Assembly (NCBI GenBank): GCA_022496185.1
Contig: WTXG01000164.1
Coordinates: 19,215 to 83,214 of the forward strand
Source: Multifurca ochricompacta
Lineage: Eukaryota; Basidiomycota; Agaricomycetes; Russulales; Russulaceae
DNA: 64,000 nucleotides
Direction: 5' to 3'
Below are positions 62,354 through 64,000 of the stretch, one piece after another (position 1 is the stretch's first letter; every line of letters begins with the position of its first letter). Below the pieces are notes generated by a model. The model saw only the letters and a program-made list of their open reading frames with translations, was not told the DNA's origin and searched no databases. Both the position numbers and the translations under genes were made by a program.

Positions 62354-62864
62354 TGTTGACACAGGACATGTCTGGAGATGCTTCAGGCATCTAAGGTTCG
62401 CTTCAGCTGTAGATTAGATTAGATTAGATTTCGGAGTATCGGACTTTTTATGTTATCTTTATTACATTTCTTTCTCACCTAACTCAGCTGATTAGTGATG
62501 GACTTAGTAATGTGCAGTAAGCATGTGATATCTCTTTGGCCAATGGCCTTTATCCCTCTCTGTTTATTGTCTGGCACTTGTGGACTTATTCCCAGTGCGC
62601 ACAGACCATTTCCCCTGGCCCCTGTGGGTATATAAGGGTGTCTGTTTCATCTCTTCCACTTCAGAGTTCTTCTAACCTCTGAAGTGTAAGTTCCTTTTAC
62701 TATACTCTTCTTTACCTTTGACTAACCGTCTTCTGTAGACTACTTGTCTTTTAGGTCAGTAGTATAGTTGTACAGAGTTCTTCTAACCTCTGAAGTACTA
62801 CTTGTCTTTTAGCCTCACTGCTACTAACCACAGTCAGTATAACCAGCAGCATGATTGTTTGACA
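62354..62864 (+). repeat. Copia-A 3' LTR
   Basis: 511 bp, TGTTGACACAGG to TTGTTTGACA, near-identical to 48811-49321. Followed by TSD GTTAC (62865-62869). Confidence 0.95.
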
Positions 62865-62869
62865 GTTAC

Positions 62870-64000
62870 TTCTGTGTATACTAGTCATTTCAAGTCCCTT
62901 AAAATACCAGTTCATTTTGAAACCATGCAGAAGACAGCTGACTGAGACATTTTGATTGACTCTGGAGTAACTGACAATTTCATCAGTCAGAGACTCCAGA
63001 AAACCCTGGGATTGGGAACACAGCTACTCCCTCAGGAAAAAAATATTTGGAACATAGATGGGATGACAAACAAAGCTGGAAAGATCACACACTGTTGTGA
63101 CTTGGAGGTACAGGTTGGGGAAAAGACAAAACAACTCTGCTTCCTCATTACAAACCTCAGAGATGAAGACTTGGTCTTGGGTTACCCTCAGCTTGCAGCA
63201 TTTGAACCAAAAATAAACTGGGTGGAAGCAACAATGGACAAAGACTATTACCCAGTTATCATTACATCCCTTGGTTATGACTATGCTGCATGACACCCCC
63301 TTACCCATGCCATTGTTATGGGAACCACCGTCACATGGAATGACATAGAACCTGCTGATCAGGTGTACTGTTATGCTACAAAAGCCTCAGAGCTGGCTCA
63401 GGCAGAAGCACAAAAGAGTCTGGAAAAGACATTTGAAGAGATAGTCCTGACAGAGTACCATTGACACCATAAAGTTTTCTCTGAAGAGGAATCACAGCAC
63501 TTCCCTCCCTCTCAGCCATGGGACCATGTGATTGACTTCATCCCAGAGGCACCACAGTCAGTTGACTGTAAGATCTACCCACTCTCCCAACCTGAGAAGG
63601 AGGTGCTCTCTGTCTTTTTAGAAGAGCATCTGGCTAAAGGGTATATATGACCATCAAACTCCCCTTATGCTTCACCATTCTTCTTCATCAAAAAAATGAC
63701 AGGAAGCTGCAGCTGGTGCAAGACTACAGACAGATTAATGAACTTATGGTGAAAAACAACTACCCACTCCCCCTGATATCTGAAATCATCAATAAAATGC
63801 ATGACAAGGCACTGTTTTCAAAAATGGACATTTGCTGGGTCATAACAATATTTGCATTTGCAAAGGGGATCAACCAAAAGCAGCCTTCAAAACCAACCAG
63901 GGGCTGTTTGAACCCAACATAATGTTCTTTGGCCTGACAAATTCACCTGCAACCTTCCAATCAATGATGAACCACATCTTCCATGACCTTATCCTCACAG
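62870..64000 (+). pseudogene. Gypsy-3 pol, third piece (protease and start of reverse transcriptase), cut by window edge
   Basis: Resumes from 48805 after Copia-A. TGA then DILIDSGVTDNFISQRLQK (protease DSG kept, about 62960-62971), PQEKNIWNIDGMTNKAGKI, FLITNLRDEDLVLGYPQLAA, then YDYAA and TGA. Reverse transcriptase: HHKVFSEEESQHFPPSQPW, KGYI-TGA-PSNSPYASP, KLQLVQDYRQINELMVKNNY, PLPLISEIINKMHDKALFSK and GCLNPT, running on to MMNHIFHDLILT at the edge. TGAs at about 62943, 63294, 63462 and 63648 stand at Arg positions of Gypsy-4 (YHRHWKVF, GYIRPSKS, ANRDILVD). A small deletion near 63690 shifts the frame. Confidence 0.87.

Larger units (their letters stand above)
48811..62864 (+). mobile_element. 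Copia-A: young Ty1/Copia retrotransposon containing Gypsy-4
   Basis: 511-bp LTRs (48811-49321 and 62354-62864) differing at only five CpG sites; TSD GTTAC (48806-48810 and 62865-62869). Gag-Pol is almost intact once Gypsy-4 (51101-58601) is removed: one 1-bp deletion near 60762 and one TGA at about 61002. It is inserted in Gypsy-3 at the gag/pol junction. Order: LTR, primer-binding site, leader, gag, protease, integrase, reverse transcriptase, RNase H, polypurine tract, LTR. Confidence 0.95.

Noticed and set aside
62870..64000. A fifth independent Gypsy element at the right edge
   Set aside because: It joins seamlessly to 48622-48805 across the Copia-A target duplication, so it is the third piece of Gypsy-3.

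Overview
This window looks like a repeat-rich block of a fungal nuclear genome, most likely from a mushroom-forming basidiomycete (Agaricomycetes). The evidence is spliced transposase genes with GT-AG introns of about 48-62 nt, chromodomain-bearing Ty3/Gypsy elements, Ty1/Copia, hAT, pogo and Tc1 elements, and no recognisable host gene in 64 kb. The organism is an inference. Almost every base can be assigned to transposons nested inside one another. Most boundaries below are fixed by terminal repeats plus matching target-site duplications (TSDs) that I read on both sides.

Left block (1-18.2 kb): a truncated Tc1-type transposase (486-1164, minus) is followed by a pogo/Tigger element on the minus strand. 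The pogo transposase C-terminus is cut by Gypsy-1 (1764-15845, TSD CTGTC). Gypsy-1 in turn hosts a solo LTR (2961-3552), a 5.6-kb hAT element with a spliced transposase (hAT-1, 3578-9225) and a 1.45-kb deletion-derivative hAT (12473-13918). Without these three insertions Gypsy-1 would be about 6.4 kb.

Middle block (18.2-39.9 kb): a truncated Copia element (Copia-C) is followed by a second autonomous-type hAT on the minus strand (hAT-2) and a solo LTR. Next comes Gypsy-2 (27030-37691, TSD TAAAA), which carries two solo LTRs inside its coding region and a composite non-autonomous hAT-like element inside its 3' LTR. A possible LINE remnant, a solo Copia LTR and an orphan right end of the same hAT-like family follow.

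Right block (39.9-64 kb): one Gypsy element (Gypsy-3, related to Gypsy-2) is split into three pieces. Copia-B (40915-48616, minus, TSD ACTGC) and Copia-A (48811-62864, plus, TSD GTTAC) are inserted in it. Copia-A itself contains a complete Gypsy-4 (51101-58601, minus, TSD GCAGG). Gypsy-3 runs off the right edge.

Gypsy-2, -3 and -4 form one lineage. Gag ends at a conserved GGATTTTTG site where pol lies in the -1 frame. Gypsy-2 and Gypsy-4 also carry two accessory ORFs downstream of the integrase/chromodomain: ORF2, an acidic-to-coiled-coil protein, and ORF3, a multi-zinc-knuckle protein. Decay is dominated by CpG to TpG/CpA changes. LTR pairs differ almost only at CpG sites, and nearly all in-frame stops are TGA at positions where a paralogue has arginine or a similar codon. 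Nothing in the window looks like an intact, currently mobile element, although Copia-A is close.
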